Of a DNA stretch of 64,000 nt, positions 31,866 to 44,219 are shown piece after piece (position 1 is the stretch's first letter; the number at the start of each line of letters is the position of its first letter). Origin of the DNA: Sipunculus nudus. Its lineage: Eukaryota; Annelida; Sipuncula; Golfingiida; Sipunculidae. The position numbers and the translations under genes are program-made. Under the pieces are notes generated by a model that was not told the origin of the DNA, did no database searches, and saw only the letters and a program-made list of their open reading frames with translations. The stretch covers positions 54,047,812 through 54,111,811 of the forward strand of contig CM049314.1 of assembly GCA_026874595.1 (NCBI GenBank), written 5' to 3'.

Positions 31866-34815
31866 CCTGAAACTTGGAAACCAGAAATTAGGTCTCGGTT
31901 ACCCATATCCTTCGATCTATGGGGCCCCAAAGTACCCCCCAGAAAAGTCCAAAATTTCATACAAAAACTTCAATATCTCATTAACTACTTGACTGATGGT
32001 CATGATTTTTGGCATACATATTGATAATGAAAGGTTCCATCAGTTCCTGAAGACTGGTGGCGCCACCTGTATTTTTCGATTTTTTACGAATTTTCTTCTC
32101 TATTTTTGAGACCTTAAAAAAATGTGAACATCTGTTAACAAGGCACAAATCGTTATGACTGGACTTAGAATCTTCATTCTCGACACACTGAGAGACCTAT
32201 GAAAAGTCTCCATGGAAACCAGAAATTAGGTCTCTGTTACCCATATCCTTCCAGCTATGGGGCCCCAAACTACCCCCCAGAAAAGTAAAAAATTTCAAAC
32301 AAAACTTCAATATCTCATTAAAAACTTGACTGATGGTCATGATTTTTGTCATACATATTGATCATGAGATGTTCCATCACTTCCTGCAGACTGGTGGCGC
32401 CACCTGTAATTTTCGATTTTTTACGAATTTTTTTCTCTATTTTTGAGACCTTTCAAAATGTAAACATCTGTTAACAAGGCACAAATCGTAACGACTGGAC
32501 CTAGAATCTTCATTCTTGACACACTGAGAGGTCCATGAAAAATATCCTTGGAAACCAGAAATTAGGTCTCTGTTAACCATATCCTTCGAGCTATGGGGCC
32601 CCAAAGTACCCCCCCCCCCCGAGTAGTAAAAAATTTCATACAAAAACTTCAATATCTCAATAACTACATCACTGATGGTCATGATTTTTGGCATACATAT
32701 TGATTATGAAATGTTCCATCAGTTCCTGCAGACTGGTGGCGCCACCAATGTTATCTATCAAGAGGGTACAAATTGCAACAACTGAACCTAGAAACTTCAT
32801 TCTTGTCATGCAAGGAGGCCCATGAAGAGTGCCTGTGGAAACTTGAAATTAGGTCTCTGTTACCCATATCCTTCAAGCTATGGGGCCCCAAACTACCCCC
32901 CAGAAAAGTAAAAAATTTCAAACAAAACTTCAATATCTCATTAAATACTTGACTGATGGTCATGATTTTTGTCATACATATTGATCATGAGATGTTCCAT
33001 CACTTCCTGCAGACTGGTGGCGCCACCTGTAATTTTCGATTTTTTACGAATTTTTTTCTCTATTTTTGAGACCTTTCAAAATGTAAACATCTGTTAACAA
33101 GGCACAAATCGTAACGACTGGACCTAGAATCTTCATTCTTGACACACTGAGAGGTCCATGAAAAATATCCTTGGAAACCAGAAATTAGGTCTCTGTTAAC
33201 CATATCCTTCGAGCTATGGGGCCCCAAAGTACCCCCCCCCCCGAGTAGTAAAAAATTTCATACAAAAACTTCAATATCTCAATAACTACATCACTGATGG
33301 TCATGATTTTTGGCATACATATTGATTATGAAATGTTCCATCAGTTCCTGCAGACTTGTGGCGCCACCTGTATTGTTTGATTTTAAAAATTTATTACTCT
33401 ATTTTTGAGACCTTTAAGGATGCTGTCATCTGTTAACGTGGCACAAATCATAACGACTGGACCTAGAATCTTCATTCTCGACACACTGAGAGACCTATGA
33501 AAAGTCTCCATGGAAACCAAAATTAGGTCTCTGTTACCCATATTCTTCGAGCTATGGAGCCCTAAAGTACCCCCAAGAAAAGTAAAATATTTCATACAAA
33601 AACTTCAATATCTCATTAACTACTTGAATGATGGTCATGATTTGTGGCATAACTATTGATCATGAGATGTGTCATCTGTTCCTGCAGACTGGTGGCGCCA
33701 CCTGTATCGTTCGATTTTTTACGATTTTTTCCTCTATTTTTGAGACCTTTAAGGATGCTGTCATCTGTTAGCATGGCACAAATAGTAACGACTGGACCTA
33801 GAATCTTCATTCTCAACACACTAGAAGACCTATGAAAAGTCTCCATGGAAACCAGAAATTAGGTCTCTGTTACCCATATCCTTCGAGCTATGGGGCCTCA
33901 AAGTACCCCCCCCCCCAAAGTAGTCAAAAATTTCATACAAAAACTTCAATATCTCAATAACTACATCACTGATGGTCATGATTTTTGGCATACATATTGA
34001 TTATGAGATGTTCCATCAGTTCCTGCTGACTGGTGGCGCCACCAATGTTATCTATCAAGAGGGTACAAATTGCAACAACTGAACCTAGAAACTTCATTCT
34101 TGTCATGCAAGGAGGCCCATGAAGAGTGCCTGTGGAAACTTGAAATTAGGTCTCTGTTACCCATATCCTTCAAGCTATAGGACTCTGAAGTATCCATCAG
34201 AATAATGGACAATTTGATACAAAAGCTGAAGTATCTGAACAACTAATACGGAGATCATCATGATTCTTTGCATGGATATTGACCATTAAGTGTTTTTAGC
34301 TCAGCTGACTGTAAGTCATCTGAAGTATCCCTCAGAATAATGGACAATTTGATACAAAAGCTCAAGTATCTAAACAACTATTGCAGTGATCACCATGATT
34401 CTTTGCATGGATATTGATCATGGAATGTGTCATCAGTTTCTGCAGTATGGTAGCGCCACCTGTATTTTTTTTATTTTTACGATTTTTTTTCTCTATTTTT
34501 GAGACCTCATAAGATGCGGTCATCTTTTAACATGGCACAAATCGTAACAACTGGACCTAGAATCTTCTCTCTTGACATGCTGAGAGGCCCATGAAAAGTT
34601 TCCTTAAAAACTTGAAATTAGGTCTCTGTTACCCAAAACCTCTGAGCTATGGGGCTCCGAAGTACCCCCCAGAATAATGGAAAATTTGATACAAAAGCTC
34701 AAGTATCTGAACAATTATTATATTGATCACCATGATTCTTTGCATGGATATTGATCATGAAATGTTTCATCAGTTTCTGCATTCTGGTGGCGCCACCTGT
34801 ATTTTTTCAATTTTT
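31866..34815 (+). repeat. Tandem array of about 340-bp monomers of the AGCTCAGCTGAC repeat family (block 2, left part)
   Basis: About nine monomers, each with AAATTAGGTCTCTGTTAC, AGCTATGGGGCCCCAAAG, CTGATGGTCATGATTTTTG and GGTGGCGCCACC. No head is present at the left end, so this is a 5'-truncated or recombined copy. A partial head (AGCTCAGCTGACTGTAAG) appears near 34300, fused straight into mid-monomer sequence. Short minus-strand ORFs of 60-85 codons recur with the monomer and are not genes. Confidence 0.85.
32242..33355 (+). repeat. About 620-bp segmental duplication inside the array
   Basis: The stretch 32242-32735 recurs almost unchanged at about 32863-33355, including the same poly-C tract (ACCCCCCCCCCGAGTAG). 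A second shared segment (ATCTATCAAGAGGGTACAAA) occurs at 32745 and 34042. These mark recent unequal exchange or slippage. Confidence 0.8.
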
Positions 34816-36010
34816 AGCTCAGCTGACTGAAAGTCATCTGAGCTGTAGGGATCACCTTTTGTCCGTCGTCCGTCCGGCCATCCAGGCGTCTGTCTGTTAA
34901 CAGGGCACAAATCGTAACCGCTAGACCGGGAATCTTCTTACTTGAAATCCTGGGAGGTCTATGGAAATTCTCCTTGTAAACCTGAAATTAGGCCACTGTG
35001 ACCTATATTCTTCGAGCTATGGGGTTCTGAAGTACCCCCCAGAATAATGCAAAATTTAATACAAAAGCTCAAGTATCTGAACAACTAATGCATTAATCAC
35101 CATGATTCTTTGCATGGATATTGATCATGGAGTGTTTCATCAATTTCTGGAGATTGGTGGCGCCACCTATATTTTTTTTATTTTTTACGATTTTTTTTCT
35201 CTACTTTTGTGATCTTTAAACATTTGGTCATCTGTAAACAGGGCACAAATCATAATGACTGGACCTAGAATCTTCTGTCCTCACCTCCAGGGAAGCCCAT
35301 AAAAGGTCTACATGGAAACCCGAAATAAGGTCCCTGTTACCCATATTCTGTGAGCTATGGGGCTCTGAAGTACTCCCCAGAATAAAGATTTGGTCATATA
35401 TTAACAGGGCACAAATCATAATGACTGGACCTAGAATCTTCTGTCCTCACCTCCAGGGAAGCCCATAAAAGGTCTACATGGAAACCCGAAATAAGGTCCC
35501 TGTTACCCATATCCTTCATGCTCTGGGGCTCCGAAGTACTCCCCAGAATAAAGATTTGGTCATCTGTTAACAGAGCACAAATTATAATGACTTGACCTAG
35601 AATCTCCTTTCTTGATATGCTGGGAGGCCCCTGAAAAGTCTCCTTGTGCACCTGAAATTACATCTCTGTTACCCATATCCTTCATCCTATGCGGCTTTGA
35701 AATACCCCCCAGAATAAACATTTGGATTTGTTAACAGGGCACAAATCATAATAACTGGACCTAGAATTTTATTTTTTGACATGCTGGGAGACCCCTGAAA
35801 AGTCATCTTGAAACCTTGAAAATAGGTGTCTGTTACCCATATCCTTCATGCTACAGAGCTCCATAGTACCCAATGAATATTTGATGATTTTATACAAAAG
35901 GTCAAGTTTGGAAAAAGTATTTCATTCAAATTTGACATTCAGATGATAAAATTACTTTTGTCAATGTCTTCCTGGTCAGCTGAGCATCATGACCCCTGGG
36001 TCACTTGTTT
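34816..36010 (+). repeat. AGCTCAGCTGAC-type repeat with intact head and tail (block 2, right part)
   Basis: Head AGCTCAGCTGACTGAAAG followed by TTTTGTCCGTCGTCCGTCC; several monomers, the last ones shortened; tail GTCAGCTGAGCATCATGACC then CCTGGGTCACTTG. Head and tail contain GCTCAGCTGAC and its inverse GTCAGCTGAGC, so the unit has short inverted termini. Same ends as block 1 at 21459-23080. Confidence 0.82.
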
Positions 36011-37663
36011 ATTTACTCTTTTCTGATGTTTCATACACACGGCTGCATGGGGCATGTGAGCAGCCAAATTGATATAAGCCTTTCTTTTTGTGCTGATAAG
36101 ATCACAATGGATTACCTGTGAGGGGGCTGGGATAGGAAGACCAGCACTCTGCCTACAGTTTACTTGCTACCGACTGGGATTCAAGCCTTGTAATTATGTC
36201 GGAATAGTTAACTGCCCTGACATGTGTGACAGCTTTGCAGTATAGTGCACACTTGCTGGCATTTCGTTTGATTTGTCATATAAAAATATCTTAAAATGAT
36301 GCATGGGAAAAATATAGGATTTAGGGAATAAATTATGAAAATGAAGGCTCATATAGAACACTTAAGAGTATATAGGGTTCAAATGATTTACAGGACAAGC
36401 AGATACTGATAAAGTCATTTCTCTGTTATAATAGAATACAGTAATTTAAGAACTGCATGTAATTTGCAATAGCTTTGAAACACATATGCAAATCCAAGGT
36501 TATAACTCTGCATTTAAATATAAAAGCATATGCGACTTATTCAAATGCAAATGCATTTGAACCCTTTTCTGGTGCCAGTAATATCCAAATAATCATGGGG
36601 TTTTAATAGCGGGAAAAAATTAATAGCTAGAGGCAGTTTATGATACAGCTGATGAACAATAGATCATCGGTTGTTTTTCCATGAAACAATCAAGCTTGTT
36701 TTATTATCATTTAAGAACACGAGTGTATGTGCTCAAGATTTCCCGGTGCACTTTTGATAGATCGATTGTGACGATGACATCTGCCAGGTTGCGAGCCAGC
36801 TATTATATATCCCCCTTGGTGACTTGGTTGGTTTGTCTGTTATCGACCCTTACGTCACAACAAATGCTGGAAAGAATGACATTTTGCGGAGAGTTAGGGT
36901 CACACCCAAGAAATACTTTAATCTGAATCACCACAACCTTTTTAATTCAAAGACATCTATGTCAGTGTGAGATGGTGCAATTTCTTTTTCCCGGCTGAGG
37001 GCCAGAGCCATTCATTGTCATTACTGCCGGCTTTGTTCCAGGGACGACCTTTTCCTGAGTAGCTGTAATTTGAAATTATTTTATTGCAGTCAATATATAG
37101 CTGTTGTAGAAGCATTAGGTTCAAAATATAAGCGGACACCTAGATGAATTAAGGCAGAACTGTCTTCAGTAAAAGGCTTTTTTACTGCAACCAAAACGGT
37201 GTGTCCTCTTGCGCAGATATATACGTTACTAGAAACATGCACAATGAGAAAAAGACATGTCCATTTGTGGGGTCGGAATGTAGTCGGTCCGGCTGCTATT
37301 TTTCAACAGGGTCATGTGCGGTAGGTACGGAAACGTACACGCGGAAACGGACGTAGAAACACACAACTGGACATAGTTGGTTACTGCCGTACGAACATTT
37401 CCCGTCTGATGGTATTTGCTAACTTTTACTTCCAGATGATGTCATGATATAATGGAAAAGAACATTTTTTAGTAATCGTGCAATACAGAGTTTCATAAAT
37501 GCAGAGACAGACTTTGAATTTCTCTTTATCAAATTGCAATTCCTGTACGAGACTCTTCTTGCTCGGGTCTTTTTAATAATCTCCTTCTGCTTTTAGAGAG
37601 GTTGTAATGTCAATGTATTTCGTCCCATTTTGCAGAGGTGAAAGGTATTAAAATTATGAGCAA

Positions 37664-37734
<71 letters not shown>

Positions 37735-38388
37735 CTAAAAAGGATCCCAGTAAAGATGATGATTGCATAATGTCATTTTTCACTTGGCGAAGAAGAAAAA
37801 ATATGAAAGCCCTCCAGTATGCATGAAGATTGAACATATAAAATGAAAGGAAATGGCTGCTTCCAGGAAATATAGGTAAAATAAAGCTGTTCATAATCCT
37901 TTCACGCGAAAGAGTTTCTCCACGGCACTAGATCTATAACTGAGAATGCGTTGTTTCCCCTAGCCGTTTGGTTAATTTAATCTCATTCCCTGCCTACGGG
38001 GCTGGTATATGACCGACTGCCGTATACTGTAGCTTTATAGACAACATGTCGGAGATTCCATAACGCCATTGAAATATTTCAATTTGTAATACATGGTCTA
38101 ATTTACAGGGAAATTAATGCTGACCAAACGAACTTTTCTTTTACATACAGTTTTTTTCTATTGAATTGAAATTTGAGTTAGATTGCATGCTGTGCAAAAA
38201 TGAACAATGTACTATCTAGAAAACTGATCCAGTAGCACGCAGGTATGACTGGCACCGATGTTTTCAGTTCAACTGATTTGAAATGTGAGTCTAGACAACA
38301 TTCATTGAAGACAAAGTGTAGACCTTTTTTGTGTATTAGCTGCAGAAATAACAATAAAACATAATAATTCAGTCTCATTTAACCTTGC
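36011..38388. other. Intergenic, nothing recognised except a microsatellite
   Basis: AT-rich. A (TA)n microsatellite at 37669-37732 makes long (IY)n chance ORFs on both strands. No exon-like segment was identified. Confidence 0.5.
37669..37732. repeat. (TA)n microsatellite
   Basis: About 64 bp of uninterrupted TA. Confidence 0.95.
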
Positions 38389-39290
38389 TTGACAACGCAG
38401 GGTCAATGTCTCCAAGATATAAACAAATGTGAGAGCCCCTTCACTTCTTACTTGTTCTTCCTCGGTCTGCCAGTGAAACTAAAACATACTGATAAAAAGA
38501 GATTCTTGAGTGATTCATTTGATAATTCTTCCATAAAATATCAGGATACAAAGCGTAGCAACATGAGTAGCTTAGCACTTGAATCTTCCAGTAACTGTTC
38601 ACTAGCTAGTATAGATTTTAGAGACAACAAAGCTCCAGTTATCATTGAGGATTCAGATAAGTTTACCTTGTTTTTTCACCAAAGCCTTAACATCAGATTC
38701 TGTACAGACAACATTGAAAAAATACAAACGATACAATAGTTGAGTGTAGGCTCAAAGTGTACGAACAAAAAATTGAGCTCCAAGCGTGTACTACAGTTGG
38801 AGGACTCTGCTGTGGAGATGATGAATGGAGAAAGATCAGCAGCAACAGTACTGTTCGAATTTACAAACACATGGACAGAACACAGAGGCGAGGACACAGA
38901 GAGCATGGTTGTTAAAATGGCCAGAGATCACATGGGCCTGGAACTTTCTCAGCCGGGACATTGAACGCTCTCACAGAGTTGGGCGACCAAGATTACATGG
39001 TAAACCCAGACAAATCCTGGTCAAATTCACGTCTCACAAGACAAAGAAATTAGTGATGAAGGCCAAATGACTGGCCATGTTACAGTCAGGATTACGCCTC
39101 AAGCGTGATAACCTAATTTAAGACATAGACGGGATTCTGTTCATTAGAGATCATACATTAAAGACATATTGTGTGCACCTGGAACAAAACCCCCGTGTCA
39201 CATACAGAGAGGCCATCTGTAATCCTCCAAAAAAGCGTCCACACTGATCATCAGTGGACAAAGTAACTTGGCCAAATCACCGCATGTAGG
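38389..39290 (+). pseudogene. L1-like ORF1 remnant
   Basis: The best segment, near 38920-39068, reads DIERSHRVGRPRLHGKPRQI followed by LVKFTSHKTKKLVMKAK. This matches the conserved L1 ORF1p motif (IERAHRVG...PRPIIVKF...K..VL.AAR), which binds the element's RNA as a nucleic-acid chaperone. Upstream, 38389-38739 gives a low-complexity Ser/Lys-rich N-terminal half. Frames change near 38740 and after 39068. Confidence 0.72.
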
Positions 39291-39689
39291 CCTACGGTCA
39301 CGTTGAAATTAGAATGTGACATATAGTCATATTATTAAGTCTTATGCATGTTTAAGTGTTTAAGATTGTCGTATGTGTCATATATGTATAACTTTAATGT
39401 GATAAATTTCCTAATGTCACTGCAATTTAGTTTTAAAGTATTTTGCATAAAAATCAGTCACCCCGATGTATGATAATCTGTATATTTTGCGATAAAAACC
39501 GGAGCCAGTCTACCATTTCGTGCACCAAATCTATATTAAATAAAGACTCTTGAAGCCGAGATATTTTGTTTCTTTGTCTGGCATCCCGTTTGGTCAAGAC
39601 CGTATTTGGGAAATACCTCAATCACCGCCAAGTATCATTTATATAGTTACATTATATATGATTAAAAGATTTTAGAACAAAGCTCGATA

Positions 39690-42600
39690 CAATCTTGCTG
39701 GAAGAACATAAACGAAAATCAGAGGTGCAGAAGGATTATGTGATCTTGAAATGTAATAGTTTATGCCTGGTGTCTCAGTTTTACCCCGAATGTGAGAGGG
39801 CTGTGTGGGTACAGGAAAAGGAGGAAGATCCATCAATGGTTACTCGATCACGGTTGAAGCAACAGTGTTATCTTTATACAAGAATTTCATAGTTTAAAAG
39901 GTGATGAATATTCATGGGGTAAGGAATGGGAGGATTTAGTTTTTACTCTCACGGTACTAACCAATCTAAAGGACTCGCTATACTGATTGATAAATATTGA
40001 TACTGTACAGATATGATCGTGTAAAATGATCAGGAGGGACGAAATATTTTCCTAAAAGCAAACCTCCGTGGTCATAATTTCTTTTTTGTAAATACTTTGC
40101 ACTTAATACAAGTTACTTATTAAAAGGTAGTAGCTGAAAAGCTTATTAACTTTGATTTGGGAAGTGATACTAAAATAATCTGGGGAGGGGAGTTTTAATT
40201 TTTGTTTCTGTCCATCTGATACAGACGATGGAAATTATCAGCCAAGGTTAGATCCATTCAAACCATGGACAGTATTATGCAAATGTTTAATTCAATCGAT
40301 TTTGGAGGATAAGGAATCCCTACCGTAAAGTTTACCTTGAGCAGTAAGAATCCCTGTGTAAAGAGGAGACACGATTATATTTTGATTTCCAGCGATTTAA
40401 ATATTCAGGTTAACCAAAATGATATTCTGCCAGCAAAATCACCTGATCACTGTGCAGTTAAGTGTAATTGCTTGTTGTCACATATGGCTATAAGCATGGC
40501 CCGTCTCACTGGAAGCTAAATGTTTCGCTACTGGAAGATACAGCTTATGTAACAGCAATGCGGCAGAATATTTAACTGTGGAAAGAAGAATTTGAAAACA
40601 TAAAAAAAACATAATAAAATGTTGGGGATATCTTAAGTATAAAATTTCTCTAAAAGGAATCGTGAGCAAGAAAAACATAAATTGCACAAACTAGATAAAC
40701 GTTTTAAGGAATTACAAAGTGCATCACTCTTAAAAAATCAAAATAATGGGTCTAAATATGAAGGTATTTCACGGGAACTTGAGATATGTTATGACAGAAT
40801 CACAGATGGCTAATAATAAGATCCAGAGTTAATTGATTTTAACGTAACACAAAATATATTTTAAACTTGGAGAAAAGAAATAAAACTTGATTCACAATAC
40901 GAAATTTGTTATGTAATGGTAAAGAAATCGCTGACCAAAGGGAAATAATGACAAAATTGACAGGGTATTATGGAGATAAATGTAAGAGTAATAATTGCCT
41001 TTTCTAATGCCCGTGTCATGATTTTATGTCAAGTATAAGAAGTCCAAAACTAACATCCGTTTTGACTGCCAGTTGAGAGGCCCCGATTTCGGAATTGAGG
41101 TTTTACAAATTCTCGAACAAATGGAAAATAATAAATCTCCATGGAACGATGGCTTACCAAAAGATTTATATTCGAAATTCTTTGATGTTATCAGTAATGA
41201 TTTAGTTAAATGTTTAAATCAATGTTCTAATGAAGGGAAACTTACCACTAATCACAGGCAAGCAGTTGTGACCTTAATCGAAAAAAAGGTAAAGATAATC
41301 GCTTATCATCTTGGCGGCTAATCAGTTTGGTCAATTTAGATTGTAAAATATTAATATTAAAGTTATAGCGAATCGCATCAAAGTTCTTTCTAGTATAGTG
41401 ACCACGGTTCAGACAGCAATTGTTCCTGGACGGTATATAAATAATACAAATCGATTAATATGTGACATTTTAAACTACTGTATCCAAAAAAACAAACCAC
41501 ATATACTCTACGCAGTGGACTTTGCTGCTACATTTGACTGCATAGGTCATAATTACTTTTTCAGTGTCTTAGAAAAATTTTGTTATGGAGAATGTTTTCA
41601 CAACGAATTTCACAGTTGCGTTATTAATAATGGTTATACCACAGGTAACATTAAAGTTGCCAAAGGAACTAAACAAGGGAAAACTCTTGCGCCTTACTTC
41701 TTTGTGTTAGCGATTTAAATATATGCAATAATGATACGCCAGTCTATTGAAACCAAAGGAAAAATAATAACGGACACGAAATTAAACAATGCATTTTTGC
41801 GGATGATACAACGTATTTTTTTAAAAGATACATATTCCATGAATGCATTTGTTCTGTGTTACAGAAATTTGCTACATTGTCATCAGTTCAATTTAATCAG
41901 GATAAGTGTGAAGCTGCGTGGATGGCAAAGTCTTTAGTACATGAAACCTTTAACGGTTTTAGATGGGTTGACTTGACAACGGGGGCACTAACCATCCTTG
42001 GAATCTTTTTACGATAATATTTTGTCAAACACGTTAACTTTCCAGTGGGTGCTTGGAAAAATAAAAACACATCTAAGCGTGTGGAACCAACGTTCGTTAA
42101 CCATATTCGGTAGAAATACGGTATTAAAGTCTTTGGGCATTTCAAATCTGACATATGTTATGATGTTTTAAAACCGCTGAAATAATTCATCAAAGCTTTT
42201 AATGTGATGACAGACTGTATATGGAACGGCAGAAAACCAAAAATTAAATAAAATGTCATCATCAGTAGTTATGAAAATTGGGGTATCAGGATGCCTGATC
42301 TTGAGACGATCATAGAAACACAAAGATTTATGTGGATCAAGAAAATAATAATGGAGGACACCGACAAATACTCTGTAATACCCAATCTATATTTAAAATC
42401 GTTTGGTGGAATTAGAAATATTTGTGGCAATATTGATCCTGTAGTATTTAAAGGAGAACTTCCTGTTTATTATATGCACTGTTTTCATATATGGCGGTTC
42501 TTTACCTCAGTCTTATCACAACATCTTTGGAACAATAAATATATTAAGATATTAGGCAGGTCGGTCTACATTAGATATTTAGATGAACTCGGTATAAAAT

Positions 42601-43300
42601 ATGTCTATGATTTGTACGGCGAGAGGGGTGAATGATAAATAAATGAAATAATACCAAATGACCGCACACATTATTACAACTATTACATCCACTGGATGGC
42701 CTTGCAAAACGCAATTCCAGAACAATAGTTAGATATGATTAATGACCAAGGAATACTAACCAGGGATCCCTCTTTATCAATACCTGCAGTAATATCTTCT
42801 AAGGATGTCACTATAGATTTAAAGAATACCTTTTTAAGTGTATACGTACGACATAATTTAAATGAATTAAGTTTCTGTACCTGCATATGGAGTAAAACTG
42901 CAACACAAATATGAATGTTTTAATTTTCAGCAGGCTGTTAATCTAGTTTATAAGACTACGTTAGACATGTACCTCAGACAGTTTCAGTTTAGAATTCTAC
43001 ATAACCTACTTTATTTAAAGATTAAAATTTCCACTGAATAGGCTTAAATAACAATGTCACCTCTAAGCTAAGAAATAATGTATATAGGTGTTGGGAAATC
43101 TGAATGTGAAAACCTTGTAAATATGTTTTTATTTTTGTATAGGTTCACCGTCTTTAGTAACAGATTATACCTGGTACCTTCGTCGTTGAAGCAGTTCGTG
43201 AAAATACTGGCTAATATTGAATATCTGGAACGTTAAGTTGCAGATTAAACAAATAAATATATTCTAAATGAGGAAAAATGGAAACCAATACTCACTTATA
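39690..43300 (+). pseudogene. L1-like ORF2 remnant: endonuclease, reverse transcriptase, C-terminal region
   Basis: Endonuclease (APE type) pieces: SHGTNQSKGLAILI near 39945-39990 and SSKNPCVKRRHDYILIS with SPDHCAVKC near 40340-40470 (catalytic D and SDH). Reverse transcriptase pieces: MENNKSPWNDGLPKDLYSKF near 41120, QTAIVPGRYINNTNRLICDI near 41410, AVDFAATFDCIGHNYF near 41515 and INNGYTTGNIKVAKGTKQGK near 41625. C-terminal pieces: VWNQRSLTIFGRNTVLKSLG near 42080 and MPDLETIIETQRFMWIKKII near 42290. Every junction needs a frame change or crosses stops, so nothing functional is made. Confidence 0.85.
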
Positions 43301-44162
43301 TGTTTTTCTTCTTTGTACCTACACAGCTCATTCAAACTGCACGTGCATATGTGGATATACAGCTTAGAATAATAGGTGTTATGTAATTTATGACAGACAT
43401 CTTTTATTCTGAGTCTGAGACATTTGCAATCATATGAAATTAGGTTGTGAATGTTTATGTTATGTAATTTGTCATTATTGTAAATCGAAACATAACCTTC
43501 ATTTTGTTTTGAATGATGTCGATGATGGCGAGAAGATCATTTAATAAAAACAAACGATTCTTAGACATCATAAAGATGAGAAAGAAAACTTTGTTCAAAT
43601 TCCAGACAGAACAGAACGTTTGAGAAACGGATCTGCTACAGGTGCGGTCCTTAGTTTAATAGTTTTGCCTTGAAGGAAAAAGGCGCTCTGTGGAGTGACA
43701 TAGTAGTTCTGAGTGACAATGAGTGTGTCGTCACCGCAGCCGCTTGACACAATATTCATTGGGTGAGCGATATTACAAGCACAACTGGGCCTTGTAATGT
43801 CATCTATCTAACCAACCTTTGCACTAAAACCTTGGTTCCCTACTGTGACTGCATATCCTCCTAAAATATACTTAAATCACCTCTAAAAACAACTTTAAAC
43901 AACTTTAAGTCCTTCTACTCTGCCGCTTCCACTCATGTTCTTATACCACAAGGTATGGAAGCTGACAAAAACACACGAGAGGTCCTGCAAAGAGATCGTC
44001 ATGAATGTTCATGAATATTCAGACATCAGGAACAACGGACAAACATTATGCAGGTGTTTTCACAAACACAGGGATATATGGGATCTTGTAGTCATACGGA
44101 GGTCAAGGTATAGAGCAGACCTCAGTGGTGTAGACAGGTCTTCAGACCTGGGGGGATGATCA

Positions 44163-44164
<2 letters not shown>

Positions 44165-44219
<55 letters not shown>
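44165..44219. repeat. (TC)n(TA)n microsatellite
   Basis: About 33 bp TC then 22 bp TA. Confidence 0.95.

Larger units (their letters stand above)
38389..43550 (+). mobile_element. Degenerate L1-like non-LTR retrotransposon
   Basis: Two consecutive coding remnants on the plus strand have the order ORF1 (RRM-type RNA-binding protein) and ORF2 (endonuclease, reverse transcriptase, C-terminal part) of L1/Tx1-group LINEs. Both are broken by many stops and frameshifts. No poly(A) tail or target duplication could be fixed, so outer borders are approximate. The copy is old. Confidence 0.82.

Noticed and set aside
32437-35651. Series of 60-85-codon minus-strand ORFs with similar translations
   Set aside because: They recur with the 340-bp repeat monomer and differ by frame and stops between copies.
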